In this document: piece after piece, positions 7,533-16,035 of the stretch
Layout of the letters: the number at the start of each line of letters is the position of its first letter
Position numbering within the stretch: the first letter of the stretch is position 1
NCBI RefSeq assembly: GCF_003013245.1
Contig: NZ_PXYY01000015.1
Location: forward strand, 1 to 38,049
Source: Neisseria iguanae
Lineage (GTDB): Bacteria > Pseudomonadota > Gammaproteobacteria > Burkholderiales > Neisseriaceae
Direction: 5' to 3'
DNA: 38,049 nt
The notes under the pieces: model-generated
What the model saw: the letters and a program-made list of their open reading frames with translations, nothing else
What the model was told of the DNA's origin: nothing
Database searches by the model: none
Made by a program: the position numbers and the translations under genes

Positions 7533-7721
7533 ATGAAATGCAATGTCGGCGGTATAGACCGTGCTATCCGCATTATCTTGGGCTTGGCTTTAATCATCGC
7601 GGCAGCAACAGATGCCATCAGTTGGTGGGGTTGGCTGGGTGTGTTGGTGTTAGCCAGCGGCGTATTTTCATTTTGCAGCTTATACAGTTTGCTCGGTGTA
7701 AGTACCTGTCCGCGTAAATAG
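7533..7721 (+). CDS. YgaP-like transmembrane-domain protein (DUF2892)
   Basis: A 62-residue inner-membrane protein with two hydrophobic helices (about residues 10-24 and 30-52). MKCNVGGIDRAIRIILGLAL and the FCSLYSLLGVSTCP ending are the DUF2892 signature, which forms the membrane part of the rhodanese YgaP in E. coli. The two conserved cysteines near the C-terminus (positions about 49 and 59) may take part in sulfur handling. AAAAGGAGTGAAAT gives a very strong ribosome-binding site. It is the first gene of a three-gene set followed by a full YgaP-like protein and an ArsR-type regulator. I choose this frame over the overlapping one because of the family match and the ribosome-binding site. Confidence 0.85.
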   Translation: MKCNVGGIDRAIRIILGLALIIAAATDAISWWGWLGVLVLASGVFSFCSLYSLLGVSTCPRK

Positions 7722-7744
7722 GCCGTCTGAAAAAAGGTCATGTT

Positions 7745-8293
7745 ATGAAGATTCAAGCCCTTTCCGCTCGAGAGGTACAACAGAAATTGACTGCTGGTGC
7801 AATGTTGGTTGATGTGCGCGGCGTAGCTGAATATGCACGTGAACACATTGATGGTACGGTTAATATCCCGCTGGATAAACTCGGTGCAAACGTTTTACCT
7901 GCCGGACTATCCGCTGCCGATACGCTGGTGTTCTATTGCCAATCCGGCATGCGCACAGCACAAAATGTGGCAATCTTGGAAAAAGCCGCGCATGGCAAAA
8001 CTGCTTATATTTTGGAACGCGGCATACTGGGCTGGAAAGAAGGCGGGTTCAATACCGTCGTTAACCGCAGCCGGCCGATTGATTTGATGCGTCAAGTGCA
8101 AATTGGTGCGGGCTTACTTGCTTTGTTGGGGGCTTTGGGCGGTTGGCTGGTGTCGCCGTGGTTTTATTTGTTGTGCGGCATGGTCGGCGCAGGTTTGCTG
8201 CTGGCAGGGGTAACCGGATTTTGCGGCATGGCGCGGTTGCTTATGCTCATGCCGTGGAACCAAAGTTTGCGCCAACAGGCAAAATCAAGCTGA
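7745..8293 (+). CDS. ygaP: membrane-anchored rhodanese, YgaP-like (sulfurtransferase)
   Basis: A 182-residue protein. Residues 5-105 are a rhodanese domain with LVDVRGVAEYAREHI and the active-site loop FYCQSGMRT (Cys65), which carries the persulfide. Residues 118-165 form two membrane helices of the DUF2892 type. This is the architecture of E. coli YgaP, which moves sulfane sulfur or binds persulfide/cyanide at the inner membrane. The ribosome-binding site (AAAAAAGG) overlaps an uptake sequence in the 23-base gap after the preceding gene, so the two are probably co-transcribed. In E. coli the partner regulator gene ygaV is adjacent; here an ArsR-family gene follows. Confidence 0.88.
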   Translation: MKIQALSAREVQQKLTAGAMLVDVRGVAEYAREHIDGTVNIPLDKLGANVLPAGLSAADTLVFYCQSGMRTAQNVAILEKAAHGKTAYILERGILGWKEGGFNTVVNRSRPIDLMRQVQIGAGLLALLGALGGWLVSPWFYLLCGMVGAGLLLAGVTGFCGMARLLMLMPWNQSLRQQAKSS

Positions 8294-8350
8294 TGTGACC
8301 GGCATTGTGATAAAATGTGGCGCAAAATCTGTTATTCTACAAGTAACATC

Positions 8351-8647
8351 ATGAACCTTGAAAACCCCCCATATGCTGAAGCGGCCGACTTTTTAAAATT
8401 ATTGGCTAATCCCAACCGCTTGGCTGTGTTGTGTAACCTGCATGCAGAGCGCCGCAACGTCACCGATCTGGCGAAAATCACCGGTTTGCCTCAAGCTGCG
8501 ATGTCGAGCCAGTTGTCGTTGCTGCGCGAAGCCGGTTTGGTTGCCTGCGAAGCCAACCACCGCGAACGGCTTTATTACATCGCCGACAGGCGCGTGGGCA
8601 AAATGATTGAATTGCTGTATTCGTTTTACTGCGCCGAATCCGAATAA
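8351..8647 (+). CDS. ArsR-family winged-helix repressor, YgaV/BigR/SqrR-like (persulfide sensor candidate)
   Basis: A 98-residue winged-helix DNA-binding protein. The family pattern FLKLLANPNRLAVLCNLHAE then a helix-turn-helix LPQAAMSSQLSLLREAGLV and a beta-wing RERLYYI is clear. Cysteines 28 and 94 sit where the sulfide/persulfide sensors BigR, SqrR and YgaV carry their redox pair (the RLxILCxL cysteine and one in the last helix); a third lies at 66. It therefore probably represses the rhodanese genes until sulfane sulfur is present. I take the ATG at 8351 because the domain starts there; the 12 codons upstream have no family resemblance. The ribosome-binding site is weak. Inferred: function and target. 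Confidence 0.8.
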   Translation: MNLENPPYAEAADFLKLLANPNRLAVLCNLHAERRNVTDLAKITGLPQAAMSSQLSLLREAGLVACEANHRERLYYIADRRVGKMIELLYSFYCAESE

Positions 8648-8660
8648 TTGCTGAAGCCAT

Positions 8661-8693
8661 AAGGCCGTCTGAAAATATGTTTCAGACGGCCTT
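8661..8693 (+). terminator. inverted uptake-sequence terminator after the ArsR gene
   Basis: AAGGCCGTCTGAAA faces TTTCAGACGGCCTT around a short loop. It ends the ygaP/ArsR transcript before dnaE. Confidence 0.8.
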
Positions 8694-8752
8694 TCCTGTT
8701 GCAAACCCTGCTACAATAACGCTTTAGTATGACTTTTTTTCAAGATTTTTTT

Positions 8753-11700
8753 ATGACTCAACCGACCTACATCCCCCTGCGCGTACATACCGAATTTTCG
8801 ATTACCGACGGTATGGTGCGGATTAAAAAGCTGGTGTCTGAAGCGGCGGAATACGGTTTGCCGGCGCTGGGCGTGAGCGATTTGATGAACCAATTTGGTT
8901 TGGTGAAATTTTACAAAGCCTGTCGAGGCGCGGGCATTAAGCCGATTGGCGGGGCGGATGTGTGGATTGAAAATCCCGAAATGCCGGAAAAACCGTTCCG
9001 CGCGATGTTGGTTATTCGCAACGATGCCGGTTATCTGCGCTTGAGCGAACTCTTAACTGCCGCTTATGTGGGCAAAGACCGCAATACCGCCCATGCCGAA
9101 TTGCGTCAAAGGTGGCTGGCCGAAGGCGACAACAGCGGCCTGATTTGTCTGTCGGGCGCGCATTACGGCGAAGTGGGGGTAAATTTGTTGAACGGGCATC
9201 CCGAAGCGGCCAAAGCGGCAGCACAAAAATATGCGGCTTGGTTTCCGAACGCGTTTTATCTGGAATTGCAGCGCCTGCCCGAACGCCCCGAATGGGAAAC
9301 AGCAGTTTCGGGCAGCGTGACTTTGGCGGAAGAACTCAATTTGCCGGTGGCGGCAACGCATCCCACCCAATTTATGAGCCGCGATGATTTCAATGCCCAC
9401 GAAGCGCGTGTATGCGTGGCAGGCGGCTGGGTATTGAGCGACAAAAAACGCCCGCGCGAATTTGCGCCGAGCCAGTATTTTATCGACCCGCAGGAGATGG
9501 CGGCGCGTTTTGCCGATTTGCCCGAAGCGCTGGAAAATACGGTGGAAATTGCCAAACGCTGTAATCTGAACATTACGCTGGGCAAAAACTTCCTACCTGA
9601 CTTTCCTACACCGGAAGGCATGAGTTTGGACGGTTATTTAAGGGTATTGTCCAATGAAGGTTTACAAGAGCGCATGGCTCAGCTTTATCCCGACGAAGCC
9701 GAGCGGGCGGAAAAAATGCCCGAATATCAGGCGCGTTTGGATTTTGAGTTGAACATCATCATTCAGATGGGCTTCCCCGGCTATTTCCTGATCGTACAAG
9801 ACTTCATCAATTGGGCAAAAAACAACGGCTGTCCGGTAGGACCCGGCCGCGGTTCAGGCGCCGGTTCGCTGGTGGCGTATTCGCTGAAAATTACCGATCT
9901 CGATCCTTTGAAATATGCCTTGCTTTTCGAACGCTTTTTGAACCCTGAGCGTGTCTCCATGCCCGACTTCGACGTTGATTTCTGCCAAGCCAACCGCGGC
10001 CGCGTGATTGAATATGTGCGCGATAAATACGGTGACGAAGCAGTCAGCCAGATTGTGACCTTCGGCACCATGTCGTCCAAAGCGGTGATTCGTGATGTGG
10101 GGCGGGTATTGGAATTGCCGTTTATGCTGTGCGACCGCTTATCCAAACTGATTCCGCTGGAGGCCAACAAACCTTTGAGCTTGGAAAAAGCAATGGAAGC
10201 CGAGCCGCAAATCGGCGAACTGATTGCGGCGGAAGAAGCGGAAGAATTGATTGAGTTGGCAAAAAAACTGGAAGACTTAACGCGCGGTTTGGGCATGCAT
10301 GCGGGCGGCGTATTGATTGCGCCGGGTAAAATTTCCGATTTCAGCCCCGTGTATCAGGCCGACGAATCGGCTTCGCCCGTGTCGATGTATGACAAAGGCG
10401 ATGTGGAAGACGTGGGCTTGGTGAAGTTCGACTTCTTGGGTTTGCGTAACCTGACCATTATCGAGATGGCGCAAAACAACATCAAAAACACCAGTGGCGA
10501 GACGGTAGATGTCGGCGCTATTCCGCTGGACGACCAAGCTGCCTATCAGGTTTTCCGCGATGCGAACACAACCGCCGTGTTCCAGTTTGAATCGACCGGC
10601 ATGAAAAAAATGCTGAAAACGGCACACACCACCAAGTTTGAAGAACTCATTGCCTTTGTATCACTCTACCGTCCGGGGCCGATGGACAACATTCCCGATT
10701 TCGTCGCGCGCATGAAAGGCGAGCCGTTTGAATACATTCATCCGCTGTTGGCCGAAATTCTCGAGCCGACTTACGGCATTATGGTATATCAGGAGCAGGT
10801 GATGCAGGCGGCGCAGATTATCGGTGGTTATTCGCTAGGCGGTGCGGACTTGCTGCGCCGTGCGATGGGTAAGAAAAAGCCCGAAGAAATGGCCAAACAC
10901 CGCGAAATTTTTGCCGAAGGCGCCGCCAAGCAAGGTATTTCACGCGAGAAATCCGATCAGATTTTCAATTACATGGAAAAATTTGCCGGCTACGGTTTCA
11001 ACAAATCGCACGCCGCTGCCTACGCGCTGATTTCGTATCAAACCGCATGGCTCAAAGCGCATTATCCGGCCGAATTTATGGCCGCAACCATGTCGTCTGA
11101 ATTGGACAATACCGACCAGCTTAAGCATTTTTATGATGACAGCTGTGCCAACGGTTTGACTTTTCTGCCGCCCGACATCAACGAATCGGATTACCGCTTC
11201 ACGCCGTATCCCGACCGCAAAATCCGTTATGCCTTAGGTGCGATTAAAGGTACAGGCGAAGCGGCTGTGGAATCGATTATCGCCGCGCGGGAAACGGGTG
11301 GTAAATTTACCGGTTTGCTTGATTTCTGTGAGCGCGTCGGCAAGGAACACATGAACCGCCGTACGCTCGAAGCCTTAATCCGCGGTGGCGCGTTCGACAG
11401 CATCGACCCCAACCGCGCCATGTTGCTGGCCAACATCGATTTGGCGATGGGCAATGCCGACCAAAAAGCGGCCAACGCCAATCAAGGCGGCTTGTTCGAC
11501 ATGATGGACGATGCCATCGAGCCGGTGAAATTGGCCGATGTACCGATGTGGGGCGAGTCGGAAAAGCTCGCCGAAGAAAAAAACGTCATCGGCTTTTATT
11601 TGTCCGGTCATCCGTTCGGCCCTTATGCTGAAGAAGTGCGCAACATCGCGCCCACCCGGTTAGGCAGTCTGAAACCGCAAGACAGCGTGCGGGTGGCCGG

Positions 11701-12187
11701 ATTCGTTACTTCCGTGCGCACCATGATGGGCAAGCGTGGCAAACTGGCATTTGTCACGCTGGAAGACTTAAGCGGCCAAGCCGAAATCGTGGTCAGCGGA
11801 CAAGCTTTGGAACAATACTCCGGTATTTTGAAAGCCGACCAAGTGTTGATTATCGAATCTAAAGTCAGTCGTGACGATTACGGAGGCGGTGACGGTTTGC
11901 GCATTATGGCCAACCAAGTGATGACCCTGCAAATGGCGCGCGAAAACTACGCCCGCAGCCTCAGCCTGCACCTGCGCCCCGAACACGACATCGCCAAGCT
12001 GGTGCAAACCCTCGCCGCCGCACGCCTGCCTGACCCGCCGTACATTCCGCTTTTCGTGTCGTACAGCAACGATAAAGCCTCAGGCTGTCTGAAAGTTTCA
12101 TCGAAATGGGGCGTTACCGCCAGCGCGCAATTGTTTGAAGAATTGGAAAAACAGTTGGGGAATAGGTCGGTGAGTGTGAATTGGTAG
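8753..12187 (+). CDS. dnaE: DNA polymerase III alpha subunit
   Basis: A 1144-residue replicative polymerase that copies both chromosome strands. It starts MTQPTYIPLRVHTEFSITDG with the PHP domain (first 270 residues). The palm follows, with PVGPGRGSGAGSLVAYSL and the catalytic PDFDVDFCQ, then the LARGLGMHAGGV-like and YGIMVYQEQVM regions. Near the C-terminus are the helix-hairpin-helix part and an OB fold (DSVRVAGFVTSVRTMMGKRG). Length is right for DnaE. The upstream ATG at 8729 would add eight residues (MTFFQDFF) not found in homologues, so I choose 8753. No clear ribosome-binding site is present. An AGGCTGTCTGAA uptake variant lies inside the gene at 12082-12093. Housekeeping gene, no sign of disruption. 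Confidence 0.96.
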   Translation: MTQPTYIPLRVHTEFSITDGMVRIKKLVSEAAEYGLPALGVSDLMNQFGLVKFYKACRGAGIKPIGGADVWIENPEMPEKPFRAMLVIRNDAGYLRLSELLTAAYVGKDRNTAHAELRQRWLAEGDNSGLICLSGAHYGEVGVNLLNGHPEAAKAAAQKYAAWFPNAFYLELQRLPERPEWETAVSGSVTLAEELNLPVAATHPTQFMSRDDFNAHEARVCVAGGWVLSDKKRPREFAPSQYFIDPQEMAARFADLPEALENTVEIAKRCNLNITLGKNFLPDFPTPEGMSLDGYLRVLSNEGLQERMAQLYPDEAERAEKMPEYQARLDFELNIIIQMGFPGYFLIVQDFINWAKNNGCPVGPGRGSGAGSLVAYSLKITDLDPLKYALLFERFLNPERVSMPDFDVDFCQANRGRVIEYVRDKYGDEAVSQIVTFGTMSSKAVIRDVGRVLELPFMLCDRLSKLIPLEANKPLSLEKAMEAEPQIGELIAAEEAEELIELAKKLEDLTRGLGMHAGGVLIAPGKISDFSPVYQADESASPVSMYDKGDVEDVGLVKFDFLGLRNLTIIEMAQNNIKNTSGETVDVGAIPLDDQAAYQVFRDANTTAVFQFESTGMKKMLKTAHTTKFEELIAFVSLYRPGPMDNIPDFVARMKGEPFEYIHPLLAEILEPTYGIMVYQEQVMQAAQIIGGYSLGGADLLRRAMGKKKPEEMAKHREIFAEGAAKQGISREKSDQIFNYMEKFAGYGFNKSHAAAYALISYQTAWLKAHYPAEFMAATMSSELDNTDQLKHFYDDSCANGLTFLPPDINESDYRFTPYPDRKIRYALGAIKGTGEAAVESIIAARETGGKFTGLLDFCERVGKEHMNRRTLEALIRGGAFDSIDPNRAMLLANIDLAMGNADQKAANANQGGLFDMMDDAIEPVKLADVPMWGESEKLAEEKNVIGFYLSGHPFGPYAEEVRNIAPTRLGSLKPQDSVRVAGFVTSVRTMMGKRGKLAFVTLEDLSGQAEIVVSGQALEQYSGILKADQVLIIESKVSRDDYGGGDGLRIMANQVMTLQMARENYARSLSLHLRPEHDIAKLVQTLAAARLPDPPYIPLFVSYSNDKASGCLKVSSKWGVTASAQLFEELEKQLGNRSVSVNW

Positions 12188-12225
12188 GGTCTGCTGAATC
12201 AGGAAAGCCACCGGAGATCAAGCCG

Positions 12226-12256
12226 AGGCCGTCTGAATTTTATTTTCAGATGGCCT
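12226..12256 (+). terminator. inverted uptake-sequence terminator after dnaE
   Basis: AGGCCGTCTGAA faces TTCAGATGGCCT, with one mismatch in the second arm. It lies 38 bases after the dnaE stop. Confidence 0.65.
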
Positions 12257-12279
12257 GTTTATTGGGGAAACCGTAAAAA

Positions 12280-13008
12280 AATAATTAGGGGCTGAAGTAG
12301 ATTGGCAGTCATGTCAGACTGCAAAAATAAAGATAACCAATTGCAAATTAACAAAGAATGCCCAAAGAAAACTTCTCCGGTTTTTTGTACCGGAAGCCAC
12401 TGCTCGTGCAGCTGCTAATTTGCTGGATATAAACCCCAATTCAGCAGCATTGTTTTACCGTAAAATTCGCCAAGTGATTGCTTACCATTTAGAGCTCCAG
12501 GCTGGTGAAGTTTTTGATGGCACTATTGAATTAGATGAGAGCTATTTTGGCGGACAACGTAAAGGCAAACGTGGTCGTGGAGCTGCCGGTAAAGTCGCTG
12601 TTTTTGGTATTCTGAAACGGCAAGGTAAGGTTTATACCATCGTGGTTGAAAATACCAAACAAGATACTTTACTTCCTGTTATTAAAAAGAAAATAATGCC
12701 TGACAGTATTGTTTATACTGATTGCTGCAAAAGCTATGACGTGTTAGATGTGAGTGAATTTACCCACCATCGTATTAATCATTCACAGCTGTTTGCAGAG
12801 TGTCAAAATCATATCAATGGCATCGAGAACTTTTGGAATCAGGCAAAGCGTATTCTGCGAAAATATAATGGAATTGATCGAAAATCTTTTCCTTTATTCT
12901 TGAAAGAATGCGGGTTCCGCTTTGACTTTGGTGTACCGTCCGGGCAGCTTGAAATGCTGCGGAAATGGTGTGGTGTTTGGGGATAATCTACGTCAACCCT
13001 AATAATTA
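12280..13008. mobile_element. IS1595-family insertion sequence with perfect 8-bp target duplication
   Basis: The element spans 12288-13000 (713 bp). Its ends are GGGGCTGAAGTAGATT at 12288-12303 and, on the other side, AATCTACGTCAACCCT at 12985-13000. As inverted repeats these match at 13 of 16 positions. The direct repeat AATAATTA flanks it at 12280-12287 and 13001-13008. An 8-bp target duplication is the norm for IS1595-family elements. The perfect duplication suggests that it inserted recently and has not recombined, so it cut the sequence between dnaE and the decayed locus that follows. Confidence 0.85.
12288..12986 (+). pseudogene. IS1595-family transposase (ISXO2-like), start codon not evident
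   Basis: One uninterrupted frame runs from the left end of the element to a TAA at 12984-12986. The protein has all the family parts. These are an N-terminal LLRFFVPEATARAAANLLDI helix-turn-helix region, the first catalytic Asp in IELDESYFGGQRKG, the second in VYTDCCKSYD, and the HINGIENFWNQAK block with the CGFRF...LRKW ending. No ATG, GTG or TTG lies in this frame before about 12420; the ATG at 12311 is in another frame. The expected start is near the AAAATAAAGATA run at 12324-12335, where an ATG may have become ATA. It may use a rare start or be inactive. A TTG start at 12420 would lose the DNA-binding N-terminus. Confidence 0.75.
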
Positions 13009-13076
13009 ATGGAAATTACTTGCAAAAAAATAACTGATGGTAAGATTGGTTTATTGGAAATTTATTAGATAAGTTT

Positions 13077-13936
13077 ATGAAAAATTAGGTTTTATTTCAT
13101 TTTGAATATTTCCGGTGACAGCTTATGCCGACCTACCCCTAAGTATTGAAGAAATTTTACCGATAAAGGCAAGCTCAGGTTGGAGGTTTCATTTGGTCAT
13201 GTCAACGGCGAAAGCAGTGAAACCGAATTGACTGCCCCTGTCTATAATCCAAACTGGTAATGCTCCCTTTATTCCCGTGCCGACCGGATTGCAGGAAAAC
13301 GGCCGCAATAGCGACGTTGGCCGGTACGCTCGGCCTGCACTACGGTTTAACAGGTAATACCGATTTATACGACAGCGCCAGTTATATTTGGCAAGAAGAG
13401 CGCAGCTTTGATAATGAAACTGCCCGAAGGAGAAAAAACCGCGTTCCGATGTGTCGCTGGGTATGAATCATATCTTTTTGAAATACGACAAAAATCCTGC
13501 GCTTATTGGTTTTGTCGAAACCACCGTTTACGAAAAATCGCACGGCAAAGTCTCTTCGGGTAAATCATGGTTGGTTGGGGCAGCTGCCTACAAAACCATA
13601 GGCTCTGTGGTCTTATCACTGACTACAGCCTACCGTTTTAACAGCAGTAAAACGCTGGCCGGCGGCCAAAAGTTCAAAGCAGGCAATTATTGGCTGATTA
13701 ACTCTAATCTATCTTTTTCTGCCAACGACCGTATCAGCTTCACAGGCGGTATCAATGGTTAGGCAAGCAGCCTGACCGTTTCAATCAACAAAAGAATCAA
13801 GAAACACTTCTACCTACGCGCACTTGGGCGCAGGCTGCGGTTTTTCAAAGCCATGTTGTTAAACGCATCTGCACGGTTCAATATCTCGGGACAGAGCAGT
13901 CCCGAGATGAAACTGGGTGTGCGGCATACGTTTTGA
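13077..13936 (+). pseudogene. decayed outer-membrane beta-barrel protein (Fap-export-like), at least six frame breaks
   Basis: Read across frames, the region forms one protein. It has a signal-like ATTTCATTTT...VTAYADLPLSIEEIL start, then DKGKLRLEVSFGHVNGESSE, PFIPVPTGLQENGRNSD, and TLGLHYGLTGNTDLYDSASY. After these come SDVSLGMNHIFLKYDKNPAL, SGKSWLVGAAAYKTI, LSLTTAYRFNSSKTL, an ANDRISFTGGI strand and the ending MKLGVRHTF. Alternating strands with an aromatic C-terminal residue mark an outer-membrane barrel. The pattern resembles barrel proteins that sit next to C39-type peptidases in Gram-negative gene clusters such as fap. Frames change near 13147, 13255, 13310, 13455, 13755, 13805 and 13855, and there is an in-frame stop in the signal region. 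A dead gene. The next two genes probably belonged to the same operon. Confidence 0.65.
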
Positions 13937-13976
13937 CAAGGCATTTTTTAATCACTGTAAACAAAGGAGTTGTACA

Positions 13977-14387
13977 ATGAAAAATCAGATTTCAGCTGCC
14001 ATGATGATTTCACCATACTTGCTTCGCCTGTGATGGCGCAAGGCTTTGACAAACAGGCATTTGAGGCACAGGTGTTTGACGTGCGGGCAGGCAAGCCTAT
14101 GCAGTTGGCGGAGCTGCCACAGACAGTGGTGAAGGAGGCTGAGGGTTCTGCAATTTGGTTTATGCCGGCAATCGCAGCAGGGGCACGATTTGCGTTTACC
14201 GGTTTTACACGGCATGGATTAAATCAAGCTATTTCCGTGGTGGCGTAGGTGTTTCCAATAGGGCAATCTTGAATACAATGCGCAATCTGACAAAAATTAC
14301 GTCGCAATCAGGCGGGAGGGTTATCAAGGAGGAGTTGTTTTAAATCAGCAGGGAAAAGTTATCACCACATGGGGTAAACCTCGCTAA
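13977..14387 (+). pseudogene. decayed secreted protein with toxin-like C-terminus
   Basis: The ATG at 13977 has a strong AAAGGAG site. Merged frames give a signal peptide (MKNQISAAMM.., ILASPVMAQG). Next is a stretch with an acidic Gly-containing leader end (MQLAELPQTVVKEAEGSA), like the recognition end of peptides cut by C39 peptidases. Then comes FAFTGFTRHGLNQAIS, continuing in a shifted frame as RGGVGVSNRAILNTMRN. In a third frame it ends GVVLNQQGKVITTWGKPR. The H-G-L-N-Q-A-I-S, N-R-A-I-L and V-V-L-N-x-x-G-K-V-I-T-T-W sequence resembles the C-termini of polymorphic-toxin RNases. Breaks lie near 14012, 14235 and 14325, so it is dead. The family is inferred by eye; a decayed bacteriocin precursor is the alternative. 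Confidence 0.55.
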
Positions 14388-14432
14388 AAGGTAAAAGGGG
14401 TTTTTGCCTCTTTTATAAAATGAGGAATAAAC

Positions 14433-14682
14433 ATGCAAATCAAGAATAAAATTATTCAATTGATGTCTGAAAAAAATCAATGGTCAGTCATATGCCTCAT
14501 TGGAAAACTTTGCCTTATTTGTTTTACAACAAAAAATACGGGATGATTCCATTTCTGCAGAAGACAAACTGGTCGTCATTAATGATTTATCGGCAGGTTA
14601 TATTGAATTTGATCCTGAAACAGATGAACCTGTTGGAAAAACCGATAAAATAGAGATTATGATAGATTATATGCTTAACTGA
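14433..14682 (+). pseudogene. immunity-like small acidic protein, one frameshift
   Basis: The ATG at 14433 follows TGAGGAATAAAC. It reads MQIKNKIIQLMSEKNQWS and then moves one frame to SYASLENFALFVLQQKIRDD...EIMIDYMLN, about 82 residues in all. The second half is very acidic (EDKLVVINDL, EFDPETDEPVGKTDK), which is typical of immunity proteins that neutralise RNase toxins. It directly follows the toxin-like gene, 45 bases after its stop, and precedes a copy of the C39 peptidase start. The single frameshift lies near 14490. No family is recognised; the role is inferred from position, size and charge. Confidence 0.5.
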
Positions 14683-14727
14683 AAATTTATTTTATCAAAT
14701 ATTTTTCCGACGGCCTTGGCCATAGAA

Positions 14728-14890
14728 ATGATGAAAGGTAGTTTTTCTCTGTGCGTTCCTGCCGTCTACATGCCACACCGCTGCCACACGATAATCTATT
14801 ATGGTTTACGGTAAAATCAAAGTGCAAAGCTGGAAAGTGCAACGCGATTTCAATATCGTGAAGCAGAATTTGGATTTCTCAATTAAATAG
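14728..14890 (+). pseudogene. truncated duplicate 5' end of the C39-type peptidase gene
   Basis: Here the second copy's coding text is repeated: VYGKIKVQSWKVQRDFN and IVKQNLDFS match VYGKIKVQNLKEKRDFN and IVKQDLDFS of the copy starting near 16036. It has a double ATG (ATGATGAAA) where the longer copy has ATTATTAAA. It has one frameshift in the signal region (around 14770-14800), and it ends at TAG 14888-14890 just after the position where the catalytic Cys should follow, so the domain is missing. This shows that the 5' part of the gene was duplicated and the copies were separated by about 1.1 kb of other sequence. Confidence 0.75.
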
Positions 14891-16035
14891 GGATTGCTGA
14901 AAAAGTGAGTAATGTATGTTAAATATATTTACTCGTTTTTTTATGGTGAAAAAATATCTTTTGGCTATCTTGTGATGACACAGAAATCTTGTCCTGAACT
15001 AACCCGCATCCGCGAAAGTGCTTTTCCCCTTGAAAGAATGCAAAACGGTTGGTATGTTTATTTTGGATTTTGTGAGGGAGGTTTTATACCAAGAGAAACG
15101 AGGAAGATGAATCGGAAATAACGAAAACAGGTGTTGAATTTTTAAAATCCATCTATTTGCCACGATACATCAATGGCGGTCTTGGTGGATAAGCCCAACC
15201 AGTCCGATACGCCGACAAGGGTATTCGGCAAGATGACGCCGATGTCTTCGTGAAGTGCCAGTGACCCGTTCATCATTTTTTCGCCTGCGCCCAATACGGC
15301 AATGCCGCGCTGCCGTGCGGCGGTTTCATTGGCAACCAACGGGTCGGAAACCATAGGTGAATTCGACCACCGTCGGCTCGGCAATGTCGATTTTTTGGAA
15401 TCAGCGGCTCAATGCATGGTCTTTGTCAAAAATGGTACGGTATAAGATAAATCAGGGAAAATTTATTTTTTCTGACGTGATTCTGCGAAATCGGGAAAGT
15501 GAAGCTGAGTTTGTTGATTTTTTTCTGAAGCATATTTAAAACCAGCATGTTTCTACTTTTCATATTGGAAGTGATTTGAAATTGATTTTGCGGAAAGGGT
15601 ATTTTATCGAAATACCCGGAAATGGATAAGTAAAGGATGGCGGTGAAACCGAAAGAAAAAATCTGACAGACTGAATATCAAGGTATGGATATTGTAGTAA
15701 AAAAACGTTTGGGATTTCAAATTGGCGCATGAAGGGCGCATGAAGAAATCTGGATTAACGGTAAGCGGGTGCATTACAGGAAAATGCCAATGGCTGGCGC
15801 TTCCATGAAATCAATTGTGGAGCTGCGGATGGATTACTCGGAAAACGGCACGGAAATTACCGTGAAAGTGGGTAGTGCGTGGCATTTGTACGGTACGGCC
15901 TGCCAAATTGGATTAACGGCTAATATTATTACGGCAACCATATTGTGCTGTTTGCTGGGAAGTAGCGGTAGGACGGATACTAATCCACCATCATGAATTA
16001 CCGCGTTAAGCAGTAGGATCCCAACGGAAAGTATT
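14891..16035. other. region of gene fragments between the two C39 peptidase copies
   Basis: About 1.1 kb with no intact gene. On the plus strand, short open stretches at 14912-15121 (tail ENGWYVYFGF-like text then EEDESEITKTGVEFLKS in a shifted frame), 15432-15539 (ends EAEFVDFFLKHI) and 15769-15996 (WINGKRVHY then NGTEITVKVGSAWHLYG) look like tails of small, mostly acidic proteins. They may be orphan immunity or cassette pieces. I recognise none of them. Base composition is low GC compared with neighbours. Confidence 0.4.
15142..15384 (-). pseudogene. unidentified 80-codon fragment on the opposite strand
   Basis: An open minus-strand stretch reading PMVSDPLVANETAARQRG, IAVLGAGEKMMNGSLALHED and IGVILPNTLVGVSDWLGLST to a TAA at 15142. 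Its codon use and higher GC look like a real chromosomal gene piece, unlike the AT-rich sequence on either side. I do not recognise the family. It is probably a fragment moved into this decayed locus by recombination; a shadow reading is possible but less likely because the text is so regular. Confidence 0.4.

Noticed and set aside
13260-13466. Plus-strand frame starting MLPLFPCRPDCRKTA
   Set aside because: It is one frame slice of the decayed outer-membrane barrel gene; the real protein runs across frames, so no separate gene is called.
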